From Phascolarctos cinereus (taxonomy: Eukaryota; Chordata; Mammalia; Diprotodontia; Phascolarctidae), in contig NW_018343955.1 of the NCBI RefSeq assembly GCF_002099425.1, positions 8,641,001 through 8,705,000 on the forward strand: 64,000 bases of DNA, written 5' to 3'. The notes beneath the pieces are model-generated. The model saw only the letters and a list, made by a program, of their open reading frames with translations. It was not told where the DNA came from and did not search any database. Below, piece after piece: positions 32,436 to 43,255 of this stretch; the first letter of the stretch is position 1; each line of letters opens with the position of its first letter. The translations under genes were made by a program, and so were the position numbers.

Positions 32436-32880
32436 GATTTCAGAAAAACCTGGAAAGACTTACATAAACTGATACAAAGTGAAGTGTGCAGAACCAGGAG
32501 AAAATTGTAATAGCAACATTGTGCAATGATCAACTATGATTGACTTAGTTCTTCTCAGTAATACAATGATCCAAGACAGTTCCAAAAGACTCATGATGGA
32601 AAATGGTATCCACATCCAAAGAAAGAACTGATGGAGTCTGAATGGAATTGAAGCATACTATTTTCACTTTATTTTTTCCACATTTTTTTCTTTTGTTTTG
32701 TTTCTTCTTTCACATGACTAATATGGAAATATTGTACATATATAACCTATATCAAATTGCTTACAGTCTTAAGGAGGGAAGAGGGGAGGGAGGGAGGGAA
32801 AAATCTGAAATTCAAAATTTTATAAAAAAGCGAATGTTAAAAATTGTCTGTACATGTAATTGGGAAAAACAAAATACTAT
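32436..32880 (+). mobile_element. 5'-truncated L1, 3' end
   Basis: AAAAACCTGGAAAGACTTAC, GTGCAGAACCAGGAGAAAAT, CAAAAGACTCATGATGGAAA, TAACCTATATCAAATTGCTT and the L1 terminus CATGTAATTGGGAAAAACAA. Only the last codons of ORF2 and the 3' UTR are present. Confidence 0.88.
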
Positions 32881-32884
32881 CATA

Positions 32885-33300
32885 GATGACAATCATGGGG
32901 TTGGTAGTTCTTGAAACTGACTGTCTTTGAGAACAAATATTCCATCTTTGATCTTGGGCATTGAGCTGCTGGTACATGAGGCAAACACAAGAGACACCTC
33001 AAGGACATGGAGAAGCACAGCTTGAGATGATGAAATACTGATGTTCCCAATAAAGTGATGACCACAGTGGCAGGCAGTACCAGTGGAAAACAGCCCTGAG
33101 GAAAGAGTGCCTTCATTTAAGACAGATTATAGCCCTGCTTTCCCAGGAAATAAGATATAGGGGCCACAAACAGGTAGGAGAACTCGTATAGACCTTCTGG
33201 GGTGTTTCTCTAGCTGGAGTAGTTATCAAAAACATATCTGTGAGACCAGCATGATAGCAGCAAGCATTGGGAATCGTGCCATTAACATGATTACTACTCC
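32885..33300. other. No recognised feature
   Basis: Unique-looking; a 78-codon minus frame (33116-32880) has no recognised domain. Confidence 0.35.
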
Positions 33301-33304
33301 TCTG

Positions 33305-33715
33305 GTGTGCTGAAAGAACACTAGACTAGAAAGAAGTCGAGAGACGTAGGATTGAATTCTAATTCTGACCCTTACTAACTGTGTGGCACCTACATGTCAT
33401 AGTGGATAGGGAGCTGGGCCTGGAATCAGCAAGAACTGAGTTCAAATCCCACCTTTAACACTCTCTATGTGACCCTGGGAAAGTCACTTAATTTCTGTTT
33501 ACCTCAGTTTCCTCAGCTATAAAATGGAGATAATAACAGCACCCATCTTGAACAGTTGTTTTAAGGATCAACATGAGATAACACTTGTAAAGTGCTGAGC
33601 ACATTGCCTCCTACCTATGTTGCTTAATAAAGGCTTATTCCCTCTCTCCTTGTGTGTCCTTAGGCAAGCTGCTTAACCTCTTTAAGTCTCAGTGTCCGCC
33701 TCTTGTAAAATAGTA
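33305..33715 (+). repeat. MIR SINE split by another CORE-SINE
   Basis: The MIR head CTAGACTAGAAAGAAGTC, TAGGATTGAATTCTAATTC and CTTACTAACTGTGTGG stops at about 33385. Its continuation TCCTTAGGCAAGCTGCTTAA, CTCTTTAAGTCTCAGTG and TTGTAAAATAGTAGTG resumes at about 33650. The two halves fit together exactly around the inserted unit. Confidence 0.78.
33386..33645 (+). mobile_element. MIR-type marsupial CORE-SINE nested in MIR
   Basis: CATAGTGGATAGGGAGCTGG, GAGTTCAAATCCCACCTTTA, TGTGACCCTGGGAAAGTCAC, CCTCAGTTTCCTCAGCTATA and ACACTTGTAAAGTGCTGAGC. A complete copy, younger than the MIR around it. Confidence 0.85.
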
Positions 33716-33744
33716 GTGATTGATATTTAGATAGCACAGAGCAT

Positions 33745-33915
33745 TATGTATCATAGGATCCCAGATCTAAAGCTGGAACAGACCTCAGAGACTATTGTGT
33801 CCAACCCCTTCATTTTGCAGACAACGAAATTGAGGCCAGGGAGGTTGAGTAACTTTCTCAGGGTCACACAGATAGGAACCATCAGGGGTGGGATTTTAAC
33901 CCAGGTCTCCCGACT
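33745..33915 (-). repeat. MIR-type SINE
   Basis: AACCCCTTCATTTTGCAGAC, AACTTTCTCAGGGTCACACA, TTTTAACCCAGGTCTCCCGA, reversed. Confidence 0.75.
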
Positions 33916-33917
33916 TT

Positions 33918-34176
33918 GGGCAGCTAGGAGGTACAGTGGATAGAGCGTCAGGCCTGGAGTCAGAAACACCCCTCTTCTTGAGTTCAAATCTAGCCTCAGA
34001 TACTTACTAGCTGTGTGACCCTGGGTAAGTCACTTAACCCTGTATGCCTCAATTTCCTCATCTGTGAAATGAGCTGGAGAAGGAAATGGCAAATCACTCC
34101 AGTATCTCTACCAAGAAAACCTCAAATGGGGTCAAAAAGAGTCAGACACAAGGGAAAACAAATGAATAGTAACAAC
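33918..34176 (+). mobile_element. Mar1-like CORE-SINE, full length
   Basis: GGGCAGCTAGGAGGTACAG, TGTGTGACCCTGGGTAAGTC, GAGCTGGAGAAGGAAATGGC, CTCTACCAAGAAAACCTC, GGGGTCAAAAAGAGTCAGAC and the AGTAACAAC tail. The head, core and 3' region are all present. Confidence 0.9.
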
Positions 34177-34306
34177 TTCACAGAAGAGTCACAAGAAAGT
34201 ATTTGATAGTAAAGGAGATTGACTCAGCACAGGAAACACTTATAAATGACCAGATGTGAAATAGTCTTTATTCCTATGATATTTTAAATATTACAAAGTT
34301 CTAGAG

Positions 34307-34682
34307 CAGTGGTGTCAAACTTAAATAGAAACTGGTCCCTCTGGTCAGCATATTGATGCTGAAAACCACAAGTTAACATTATCTGTATTGTATTGTATTT
34401 TTGCTCATTTTGTTAAACATTTCATTCAATATTTTCTTTTCTTTTCTTTTCTTTTTTTTTGGCTAGGCAATGGGGTTAAGTGACTTGCCCAGGGTCACAC
34501 AGCTAGTGTTATGTGTCTGAGGCTGGATTTGAACTCAGGTCCTCTTGAAACCAGGGTCGGTGCTCTATCCACTGTGCCACCTAGCTGGCCCTTCATTCAA
34601 TATTTTCATCTGGTTCAGGCCTCATTCCAGAGTTTTGAGGCTGCATGCCGGCTATCTATTGGCCTTGAGGTTGACACCTCTG
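34307..34682 (+). mobile_element. hAT-type MITE with a nested SINE
   Basis: It starts CAGTGGTGTCAAACTTAAAT after TTCTAGAG and ends GAGGTTGACACCTCTG. The inside (AAAACCACAAGTTAACATT, GCTCATTTTGTTAAACATTT) matches 28633-28823. With the SINE removed it is about 220 bases. The left flank fits a hAT target; the right one does not match it. Confidence 0.78.
34437..34591 (-). mobile_element. Short tRNA-SINE (WSINE-like) with a perfect target-site duplication
   Basis: A (TTTTC)n stretch and poly(T) represent the tail, then GGGGTTAAGTGACTTGCCC, GAGGCTGGATTTGAACTC and CACTGTGCCACCTAGCTGG. Flanks TTCATTCAATATTTTC at 34421-34436 and 34592-34607 are identical over 16 bases. Confidence 0.96.
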
Positions 34683-34784
34683 TAGGGGTCCCTATAACAG
34701 TATCTACCAGGTGTACAATCTGGCTGTACATCTACCTATTTGAAGATTTTCTTATACTTAGGTTCAATATGGAAGAACATTTTT

Positions 34785-35540
34785 TTTTGCCTTTTCTCCC
34801 ACTTGATAGTATTTTATTTTTTCCAATTACAGGTAAAGATAGTTTTCAACATTCACTTTTATAAGATTTTGAGTTTCGAATTTTTTTCTTTCTCCCTCCC
34901 CTTCCCCCTTCTCAAGACAGCAAGCAATCTGATATAGGCTATGCATGTACAATCATATTAAACAAATTTCCATATTAGTCATTTTGTGAAAGGAGAATCA
35001 GAACAAAAGGGAAAAACCTTGAGAAAGAAAACAAAAGAGAAAATAGTGTGCTTTGATCTGCATTCAGACTCCATAGTTCTTTCTCTGGATGCGGATAGTA
35101 TTTTCCATCATGAGTCTTTTGGAATTGTGTTGAATCATTGTATTGTTGAGAAGAGCTAAGTCAATCATAGCTGATAATCATACAATGTTACTATTACTGC
35201 ATACAATGTTCTCCTGGTTCTGCTCACTTCACTCAGCATCAGTTCATACAAGTCTTTCCAGGTTTTTCTGAAGTTGGCCTGCTCATCATTTTTTATAGCA
35301 CAATAGTATTCCATTACATTCCTATACCACAACTGTTCAACCATTCCCCAACCAATGCCCCCAAGATGGGCATCCACTCAATTTCAAATCCTTTGCCACC
35401 ACAAAAAGAGCTGCTATAAATATTTTTGTATATGTGGGTCCTTTTCTTTTTTTTAAATGATCTCTTTGGGATACAATTATGGTAGTAGTATTGCTGGATC
35501 AAAGGGAATGCACAGTTTTATAGCCCTTTGGGCATAGTGT
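34785..35540 (-). mobile_element. 5'-truncated L1, 3' UTR and end of ORF2
   Basis: The plus strand starts with the reversed L1 terminus (GATAGTATTTTATTTTTTCC, TTTCAACATTCACTTTTAT) and reaches the ORF2 tail. On the minus strand 35377-35165 encodes MEYYCAIKNDEQANF, then KTWKDLYELML, the L1 ORF2 C-terminus. The reading frame beyond it is decayed. Confidence 0.92.
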
Positions 35541-35544
35541 GGAA

Positions 35545-35828
35545 GAACATTCTTAGCCATACAGAGTCTGGTCAAAACCCTACTGCTGTCCAGCAGGAAT
35601 TGACAGAGTAACAGCCAGTAAGCCACAGAATTGTAGTGGAGAAAGAGATCTTTCAGGAGTTTATGGGAGTCTTGCTCTTAACAGGAGGTTTCAATGATCA
35701 AAGAGAGAAGAAGAAAATCCAGAGCTGGGGAATAGACAGAAAGTTGAAACTAAAATGATAGCCAAGCTGAGATAAGATGGTCTCTCAAGAAAGGCACCTT
35801 CTAATAATAATAACAATGTTAACAATAA
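35545..35828. other. No recognised feature
   Basis: Unique-looking sequence. Confidence 0.3.
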
Positions 35829-35829
35829 T

Positions 35830-36065
35830 AATTAGCATTTAAATAGTGATTTAAGGTTTGCAAAGCACCTTACAAATATTTCATTTAGTCCCAACAACCC
35901 TGGAAAGAATGTATTATTTCTCTCATTTTACAGATGCAGAAGCTGAGGCAGACAGAGGTTAAGCAACTTGTCTGGGGTCACACAGCTATTAAGTGACTGA
36001 GGCAGAATTTAAATTCAAATCTTCTTGACTCCAGGTCCAATCCTCTATCCACTGTGCTGCCTAAC
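35830..36065 (-). mobile_element. MIR-type marsupial CORE-SINE
   Basis: AAGGTTTGCAAAGCACCTTA, TTTTACAGATGCAGAAGCTG, TCTGGGGTCACACAGCTATT, CAAATCTTCTTGACTCCAGG and CTCTATCCACTGTGCTGCCT, reversed and nearly complete. Confidence 0.85.
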
Positions 36066-36344
36066 TCAGACAAAACAGTTGACAGAAGGGATGGAAAACC
36101 AGGAGTTGGGAGCTAGGAGACAGACAGGAGCAGGTGAAATTCGATGTCATAATGCATACCAGTTGTCTTGTGAAAAAGAATCCCAGTCTTATGAAGTGAA
36201 CTGGAGGTGGTTGGTGATTGATGAGTCTTAAAGGAGACACTTCTCTGAGCTGCAAAAACGTTTTAAAAAGACAACTTATGTTTGTAGATTTATGAAGTAC
36301 TTTTCTCATACAGTCCCCAAAGCCAGGTAGCACAAGTATCACCA

Positions 36345-36540
36345 TTTTGTAGTGACTCCCTATTATCTCTAAAATAAAATGTAAACTCCTCTCTTTGGCA
36401 TTTAAAACCCTCACAACCTGTCTCCAGCAAATGCTCTGTGGGGTTCAATCTCTTCCATATGAAGATTACACGCATACAGATTAGAGACAGAATCCAATTG
36501 TACACATCTTTCTCCATCTACCTTACAAAGGTTCCCTGAT
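36345..36540 (+). mobile_element. L2 LINE ORF2 C-terminal scrap
   Basis: TAGTGACTCCCTATTATCTC, AAATGTAAACTCCTCTCTTT and GGCATTTAAAACCCTCACAA correspond to the L2 stretch for WLPISLRVKAKVL-type protein. Confidence 0.7.
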
Positions 36541-36544
36541 TGGG

Positions 36545-36658
36545 AATTAGTTCAATTTAATGCTTGGTGCAAAGCATTATAATGGGTGCTAGGGATAAAA
36601 AGACAAATTTTAAAAAGTGACAACAAATAATCTTTACCCTCATTGAGCTTACATTTTT
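36545..36658 (-). mobile_element. L2 LINE 3' end
   Basis: TGGGTGCTAGGGATAAAAAG and TTACCCTCATTGAGCTTACA, reversed. Confidence 0.65.
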
Positions 36659-36659
36659 A

Positions 36660-36918
36660 GATAGCCTAGTAGATAGAGAACTGTGCCTGGAGTCAAGAAG
36701 ATCTGATTGTGAATATAGTCTCAGACACTAGCTGTGTAACCTTGGGCAAGCCAGTTAACTTCTGTTTGCCTCAGTTTCCTCAACTATAAAATGGGGATAA
36801 TCATAGCACCTACTTCCCAAGGTTGTTGTGAGGATCAAATGAAATAATATTTGTAAAGTATTTAGCACAGTGCCTGGCACATAGTAGTAGCCGCTATTAT
36901 TTATTATCATCATTATCC
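36660..36918 (+). mobile_element. MIR-type marsupial CORE-SINE
   Basis: CTGTGCCTGGAGTCAAGAAG, GTAACCTTGGGCAAGCCAG, CCTCAGTTTCCTCAACTATA, TTGTTGTGAGGATCAAATGA and AGTGCCTGGCACATAGTAG, forward. Confidence 0.85.
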
Positions 36919-36919
36919 T

Positions 36920-38334
36920 GCCTTGAATCTAGCTCATTTGTGGTCCAAGATCCTTTTGTTTGGTTTGATCAGAAATGAAGAGTTTGTTCTTATTTCCAAT
37001 TTACTCCCATTCCTGGTATATACTAATGTCTTCTCCCTGACAACCCAGTCATGATATTTCTTTTATTCAAGCCAATTCCCTAATTTCATTTCCCTAGTTA
37101 GTCTCCTGAAGCATACATGTCTTTTCTGGTCCCCAGTTTTGACTGAGTTTTGTCTCTCTTCCATTTCCCACATGAACCCCCAGTTTCTTCTTAAATCTAT
37201 TGTTCTTTCTGGTCATAGAGTCATTTGGTCTTTTCTGTAGGAGCCAAAGAAACTGCTTGTTTCCCCAGTAACAAGCTATAATCCTTTAGCATATTTGTAA
37301 AAGACATCAGGATAAATATACTAGAGAGATCCTACATTAAGGGACTTGAGATCAGAGCTTGGCCAATTATATCTTCCCAAATCTGTTTAATTTTTTTCTT
37401 TTATGTTTCCAGACCTCTAATTTCATTTATGTGGGGAACTTCCAGTGTGGACACTTCCTCCACAGGTGTTGGTAATTTGAAGACCACTCAGGCAATTATA
37501 AACATCTATTAAGAGGCTTCTATGTGTCAGGCACTGTGCTAAGCAAATTGTCTCAAATATATATGAATTCCCCTGAAGGAATTAATTCACGCAGCTTTGG
37601 AACTCCCTTGTTCTGGAATAAACTGTCTTGGTTGATCAGTGAATGAATGCAAACTCATCTGGCTGACTATATTCTAGCACCTGGGAAAACCAATCTTTGA
37701 GAGGACAGGCACGTATTCAGTAAAGATTTAGTGCCTTGTGGAAATTAACCGTGGGTGTCTGACTGGTGACTAAGACAGACATGTTGTGGTACTGAATCCT
37801 GTTCATATTTAAAACAAAGCTGTGAATCATTATAGTTCATAACCCAGTTTTCTCTGGACCATACCTCTGGATATAGGGTAGTGTAATACCATTACAACTT
37901 ACAACTCTGGATCCCATATGGTGGCAGATAATACCAAGCCCATTTCTATTGTCATAGGGTAGGAGGGAAGGAGACCTTTAGAGACAGCAGGCCACTCTAC
38001 CACCAATGGCAGGCAGATGATACCAGAGAGTCCTATTGCTAGGGAACAAATATGAGGTCCAAAGACAATGGCTGCCGGAGGGCATGAGCGGGAATATTTA
38101 ACACTTGTTAGTTTTCTCCTATTCTCCACCTTTTAATTCTCAGAACAAGTTATCCTAACCAAAGGAAAAATGGTTTAACTGTTGTGCTTAGGGCACCCTC
38201 TCCCTCTCACATTTAGATTTTCAGGACAGTCACTTGAGGTTTGAGGCTCTCTTGGGTCAGTGCCCATTCAAAACTCTAACCCTTGGAATATTTTTACATT
38301 ACTTCACACTCCTTTTAGGATATCCTCCATATTC
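36920..38334. other. Unique-looking sequence with an L2 scrap
   Basis: A reversed L2 3' scrap sits at about 37495-37560 (ATTAAGAGGCTTCTATGTGT). The rest has no support for genes or repeats; the 76-codon minus frame at 38129-37899 has no domain. Confidence 0.4.
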
Positions 38335-38565
38335 CAGAGAGGTTGCAAAGGTGAAATTGTTGGGCCTTGGCAACAGATTGGATATAGGGGGTGCGAGGTA
38401 GTGAGGAGTCAAAGATGAATCCTAGGTCATGAGCCTAAGGGACTGAGAGGATGGTGTTGCCCTCATAAGTAATAAAGAGGCAGTTGGAGGTGTGAGATTG
38501 GAAGTCAGCAGAATTTGGGGCAGGATAGGTACATTTGAGAATTGTTAGCATATTGCTAGGGCACA
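38335..38565 (-). mobile_element. L2 LINE internal fragment with a deletion
   Basis: GGCAACAGATTGGATATAGG, GTGAGGAGTCAAAGATGAAT, GGACTGAGAGGATGGTGTTG, then AGGCAGTTGGAGGTGTGAGA and GGGGCAGGATAGGTACATTT. Compared with the L2 at 17135, an internal segment between the last two pairs is missing. Confidence 0.75.
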
Positions 38566-38569
38566 TGTG

Positions 38570-39930
38570 TGCCTAGGACAACCCACACCTCTGATGCTAC
38601 AGGGCTGCCACTGTCCTTTGGTGATGTCCTCATGCTGCTTTTTGCTATGAATTGCATTTTCATGCTCTAGTGGGCTTCAGCTCTTCTGAGCCATTTGCTG
38701 GCTCTTTACTACCACATACCAGGGTGTGGTGGCTAGAAACTCTTTCCATGACTAGGACAGGCTGCGTTTTTTAAGTGCATAGCTATAGCAGCTATGAGTT
38801 ACCATATATAGCTAAGGTAGCTAGAGTGTCCCTAAGTCTAGCTTTTGTCTTGTGCTAATTTGAAGTTCTTTGTCCCCGACAACTATTTGACTTATGGTTA
38901 AATATTCCTTGAAACTAACACTAACCCCCTTTGAATATGCTGAGCCTTGAAATACCTATTTCAGAAACTCTGGCAAAAATCCTTCAAAAGTTCTAGGTTG
39001 AAGTTGGGGCTGCCTAACTCACTGCCAGGATCTTCCTTGGATTGGCATGAGAATTAATATGAACAAGAAAAAAGCTTAGAGGACAATGTTAAGGACCTTG
39101 CCCCTATCCTGGCATGGATTCTTGCCTTTATTATGTATATGTGCCAGTAACAAAAGCAAAGAAAATGCAGAAAACCACCTGATTTTGGATAGTACAAAAT
39201 CTTTCTTTACCTTTGTAATATTTACAGTCGTAATCTGCTACCTACAATACAACCTCTTCAGTCTTTTAGGTTATCTTAATCCTAAAAGTAATTTTATTTG
39301 AGTATTTTCCATTCTATGATGTAAGTTTTTTGAAGGCTATGTGGTACATGGAAAGCCCCATGTCCTCAAGTCCACTCTCAGACTTTCTTAATGACAAAGT
39401 AGGATCTCTTTTAGAAGTTATAGGCATATTGGTACCACCAAGGTTCTATCTTTGTCACCTGTGTGCCACCAGGTGCCACTAAGGTGCCATCTATGTGCCA
39501 CTGGCCTCCCCTTGCCTTCCCTTCTCTGCCTCCTCTTGCCTCTTCTTTCCCCCATTGTGTCTCGGGTCAGATTTTAACTCACATCTTCTTGACTCCAAAC
39601 CTGAATTTTTTTACCACTGTGACACGGGGCTGCTTCTCTGGCTTTTCTTGTAAATGAATCTGAATAGATCCTCAAATCTCAGGATAAAAGCTATAATTCT
39701 CTCTGGTTCACCTACCTACTTTTACTGGCATCTCATTTCCAAAGTTGCATTGGAGTTGATTTCCTTATGACATGTTTTGAAGAAGGGAAACAGAAATAAA
39801 TAATACCTCTATATTTCAGGTCCTTTGTGAAGAATTTTTTTAAAAGGCTGGGAGGCAGAGTAGGGCAGGGTAAAGATTTGAACCCTAGCTCTGCTACTGA
39901 CTTTCTATGCGATTTTGGTCAAGTCTCATA
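38570..39930. other. Unique-looking sequence, no gene recognised
   Basis: No repeat is called with confidence. 39465-39505 has several GTGCCAC/GTGCCAT words in close spacing (see findings). Confidence 0.4.
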
Positions 39931-39934
39931 GCTC

Positions 39935-40050
39935 GACCAATTAATCAGTATTTGTTAGGTGGCTGCTATGTGTCAGGCACTCTGCTTGGAGATAAAGATA
40001 CAAGTATAAAGAATGAAGCAATCCCTATTCACAATGAGTGTTTTTGTGAT
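39935..40050 (-). mobile_element. L2 LINE 3' end
   Basis: AATCAGTATTTGTTAGGTGG, CTGCTATGTGTCAGGCACTC and CAATCCCTATTCACAATGAG, reversed. Confidence 0.7.
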
Positions 40051-40216
40051 TTAAACTAACTCCTTTCACACAAAATGAGTGGTCTTTTAATTTGCTATTC
40101 ACTCATTGTCCTCAAGTACACCATATCTCCTTGTTAATAATAAAGAAATATCCACAATTTTCCTGATGTGAGATACAACCCGGGCATGCTGTACTCAACT
40201 GGTACCTGTTCTTGAG

Positions 40217-40690
40217 AGCTAATTGTTAAATTTTCAGTGTGAGGATTTACACCTTGGAAACTGTCAAACACTGCACTATCAGGAAGGGTAGCTAGGTGGT
40301 ATAGTGGATAAAGCATTGGGCCTGGAGTCAGGAAGACTCATTTTTGTGAGTTCAAATCTAGCCTCTGATACTTGTACTAGCTTTGTGAACCCTGGGCAAG
40401 TCACTTTACTCTGCCTCAGTTTTCTCAGCTGTAAAATGAGCTGGAGAAGGAAATGGCAAACCACTCCAGTATCTTTGCCAAGAAAACCCCAAATGTGGTT
40501 ATGGAGGAGAGTCAGACATAACTGAAAAATGACTGAACATATCAGGACTTGATTTATTGTTATAACGACTGCCTAGACATAAGAAAATGGAGAAAATGTT
40601 AATAACTTAATAAACTTAAAAGTGTGTCATGCATACTCCTCTTCCCCCGCCCCCCTGAGCCAGTTGTTAAACATTTAGAAGTACATCCCA
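40217..40690 (+). repeat. Unnamed dispersed repeat, copy 2, split by a Mar1 SINE
   Basis: The start AATTGTTAAATTTTCAGTGT, the middle GACTGCCTAGACATAAGAAA and GGAGAAAATGTTAATAAC, and the end CCAGTTGTTAAACATTTAG align with copy 1 at 22515-22720. The Mar1 element interrupts it at 40286-40539. Confidence 0.65.
40286..40539 (+). mobile_element. Mar1-like CORE-SINE, full length
   Basis: GGGTAGCTAGGTGGTATAG, CCTGGGCAAGTCACTTTACT, GAGCTGGAGAAGGAAATGGC, GTATCTTTGCCAAGAAAACC and AGAGTCAGACATAACTGAA. TATCAGGA occurs on both sides (40277-40284 and about 40540-40547), a likely short target duplication. Confidence 0.9.
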
Positions 40691-40694
40691 GACA

Positions 40695-41225
40695 CACCTG
40701 TCCATTACTGCAGATCCCAACCCTTCTGTTAGTTGACATTCTTTGTGAAATCCTAGATCCAAAAAAATTTAACACCTTTTAGACAGCCTGACCCACAGGC
40801 CTCTCAGAACTTAACTGAACTCCTTTCTGGATGATCATTGAAGAGATCCTCACCAAAGCCCAGTCAGAGCTACTGTTCTATTTGTATAGTCTTTGAGTAC
40901 TGCCTTCATTCTACAATGAGATATTGGAGGACTCCAATGCAGGAATACTGAGAGCATTAAAACATCCCTCACCCTGGCATAATCTTTTTTTTTTTAATTT
41001 TTCTATGTGTCTCCAACATATAGAGTTCCCCTTAAAGTAAAATGACTGCATTATTCCCATTTTAGAGATGACAGAATAGAGGCTCAGGAAGGTTGAGAAT
41101 TATCCAAGTTCACATGGTCAGCTAACAGCAGAGTTAGGACCGGAATCTACATTTTAAGAGTGAACACCCATGGGCGCTATCTGTGCAATGCTTCCATGAA
41201 AAAAAGGAGTTTCAGTCTAACTCTA
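40695..41225. other. MIR scrap and unrecognised sequence
   Basis: 41040-41165 is a reversed MIR (TTCCCATTTTAGAGATGACA, CAAGTTCACATGGTCAGC). The rest is unrecognised. Confidence 0.5.
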
Positions 41226-41320
41226 ATGGGCAGCTGGGTGGCTAAGTAGATAGTGTACCAGTCCTGGAATGGAGAAAATGATAATAATATGGTTTAAACT
41301 TAAAAGTGTGTCATGCAAGG
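41226..41320 (+). repeat. Truncated SINE head joined to a piece of the unnamed repeat
   Basis: GGGCAGCTGGGTGGCTAAG is a tRNA-SINE head. From 41268 the text GGAGAAAATGATAATAATAT then TTAAACTTAAAAGTGTGTC and ATGCAA repeats 40590-40634 almost exactly. Confidence 0.65.
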
Positions 41321-41464
41321 TTCTGATTGAATCTCCCCAATTTGGGGAGCGGGATAGGAATGGGGCTGTGGCTGAGAAATCATTGCTCAGTTGGGGGGTC
41401 AGATTTTCAGTGAGAACAAGCTAAGTCTAAGAGTCAGACAATAATGGAGCTAAAAGGATAGGAC

Positions 41465-41488
41465 ATGGTGGTGGTGGTGGTGGTGGGG
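41465..41488 (+). repeat. (GGT)n microsatellite
   Basis: Seven consecutive GGT units. Confidence 0.95.
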
Positions 41489-41529
41489 ATTGGGGTCTGA
41501 AGAAGTTAGCTCAAATCCAAAAATCAAAA

Positions 41530-42020
41530 CAAAATTTAAGGGGGGAAAGACAGTGGTGGCAAAAGATTGTCTCTGAGCTTTGTGCTTCAGTAGTTCAGTA
41601 CCTGTGGCTTCAAGAAGCTCTAGCATGTGCAGTAGCCATACTCCAATAAAACTGTCTTGGCAGATGGGCTAAACCAGGTTGAGGTAACCAACGAGTCCAT
41701 AGGTGAGTTAGGGTGGGTGTCTACCTCAAGTATGTGAAGACTTCCCCCAGTGCAATGGGCAGATGAGAACAATTTATTCCAACAGCCATGAAGGAGGCTG
41801 AACCAGAGGTCTTAGAGCATTGAGAGCTTGGTCATTCACTACATCCTGGGCTATCACCGGTTGTCCTGACTTTTGTTTTGCCACTGGACTTCAGTGACTT
41901 TGAAAGAGAGAGTGGGTCTGATGACTCTGTGGAACTCGGCCTCACTTAAATCCAACTCACAAGGGAATCAAGTCCTCACTTCATGATGTCACTGGTCCTC
42001 TGAAAATGAAGACTAACAAC
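41530..42020 (+). mobile_element. RTE-type retroelement, 3' part
   Basis: CTTGGCAGATGGGCTAAACC, AGTGCAATGGGCAGATGAGA, AGCCATGAAGGAGGCTGAAC, TTGTCCTGACTTTTGTTTTG, ACTTAAATCCAACTCACAAG and GATGTCACTGGTCCTCTGAA. It matches 27055-27478 along its length. The left limit is uncertain. Confidence 0.75.
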
Positions 42021-42224
42021 TGGTACCAGGTAATTAACAGGGGGTTAAATTAGACAAAGAATTATCCCAATTCACCATGCTTGGTTGACTTTTGTGACTA
42101 TGTTCTTGTGAGCAACTGGTGCATCCTTCGGGTTTTTTTTTTAATTTCCTTCAGTTGGATAATTCCTGCTACTTCTGCCCTCCTTGTGCTCCATGGCAAA
42201 GGCTAAGTCCATAATGGTGATTGA

Positions 42225-42355
42225 TGTCTGACTTCTTCCATTAGAATGTGAGCTCCTTGAAAGCAGTGACCCTGTTTTTGCCTTTGATTCTTCATTACTA
42301 AGCACAGAGCATGACACATAGTAAGTGCTTAATAAATTGCCTATTGATCGACCCT
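42225..42355 (+). mobile_element. L2 LINE 3' end
   Basis: GAATGTGAGCTCCTTGAAAG, ATGACACATAGTAAGTGCTT and AATAAATTGCCTATTGATCG. Confidence 0.8.
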
Positions 42356-42544
42356 GTGCACATTTGATATAATGCTACGAATTTAGAGTAGATGGAGAAA
42401 GAAATGACACATTTCTATCAGATTAACATCTTGTCCTTAAAGTATTTTTTTTTTCATGTTAGTACCCTGCGCATGAACTTTCTACAGGTCCCCAGTGTCA
42501 GAGAATATAATCTAAACCTGTTAGTCTGGAACTCAGGGTTCTAG

Positions 42545-42745
42545 AGATAATACCGAGTGGACATCGAAAGATTTAGATTTGAATCTTGACTCTGCCACTT
42601 ATAAGATATATACACCTTGGCAATTCACATGACCTCTCTGTGCCTCAGTCTTCTCATCTGTAAAATTGGGGAAATGATACTTGTACTACCTCAAATAGGA
42701 CCAAAAAACATTTTTACACTTCTAAGCACTATGTAAATTTAAGTT
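42545..42745 (+). repeat. MIR-type SINE
   Basis: TTTAGATTTGAATCTTGACT, CACCTTGGCAATTCACATGA and CTCAGTCTTCTCATCTGTAA, forward. Confidence 0.72.
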
Positions 42746-42764
42746 TTGGCTATTTATTACTACC

Positions 42765-43255
42765 CCACCTCAACTTACATGTCTAACTTTATTTTCTACT
42801 AATACAAAATCCAACTTCTCTTCTCTATAGATTATTCTCCTCGTTGTTCACAGCATATGGTATGCTCATTTATGCTTTGAAGCCTTTGTTTATACTGTTC
42901 TTCATTCTCTCCTCATCCTCCCCATCTCCTCTCTACTGATCCTTATCCTTCTTATCCTTCACATTTAACTCAAGCCCCATGTCCTCCATGAGGTTTTCTG
43001 GATTACTCCAGCCCATAATATTCTCTCCCCCTTCTCTAGCCATTGATGATATCTGCAACTCTGCTACCCTTTATTACTTAATGGCTTAATATGTATATGT
43101 CTTAGATCTTTAACTAGATTATAATTTTGGCAAGACAGTAGTCAGATCTTAAGTTTCTTTGATTGGTTCTGGGCATGGGACGGGGTGTGTGTGTGTGCGC
43201 TGAATTATTATTTGTTGAATGAATGAGTGAAGGAAGATTTTATAGTTTTGATAAG
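42765..43255 (+). mobile_element. L2 LINE 3' region
   Basis: TTTGAAGCCTTTGTTTATAC, AACTCAAGCCCCATGTCCTC, CATGAGGTTTTCTGGATTAC and TTTGTTGAATGAATGAGTGA. It is diverged but collinear with other L2 copies. Confidence 0.68.

Noticed and set aside
40304-40525. 73-codon plus frame with LESGRLIFVSSNLASDTCT
   Set aside because: It lies wholly within a Mar1 SINE; similar frames appear in most SINE copies.
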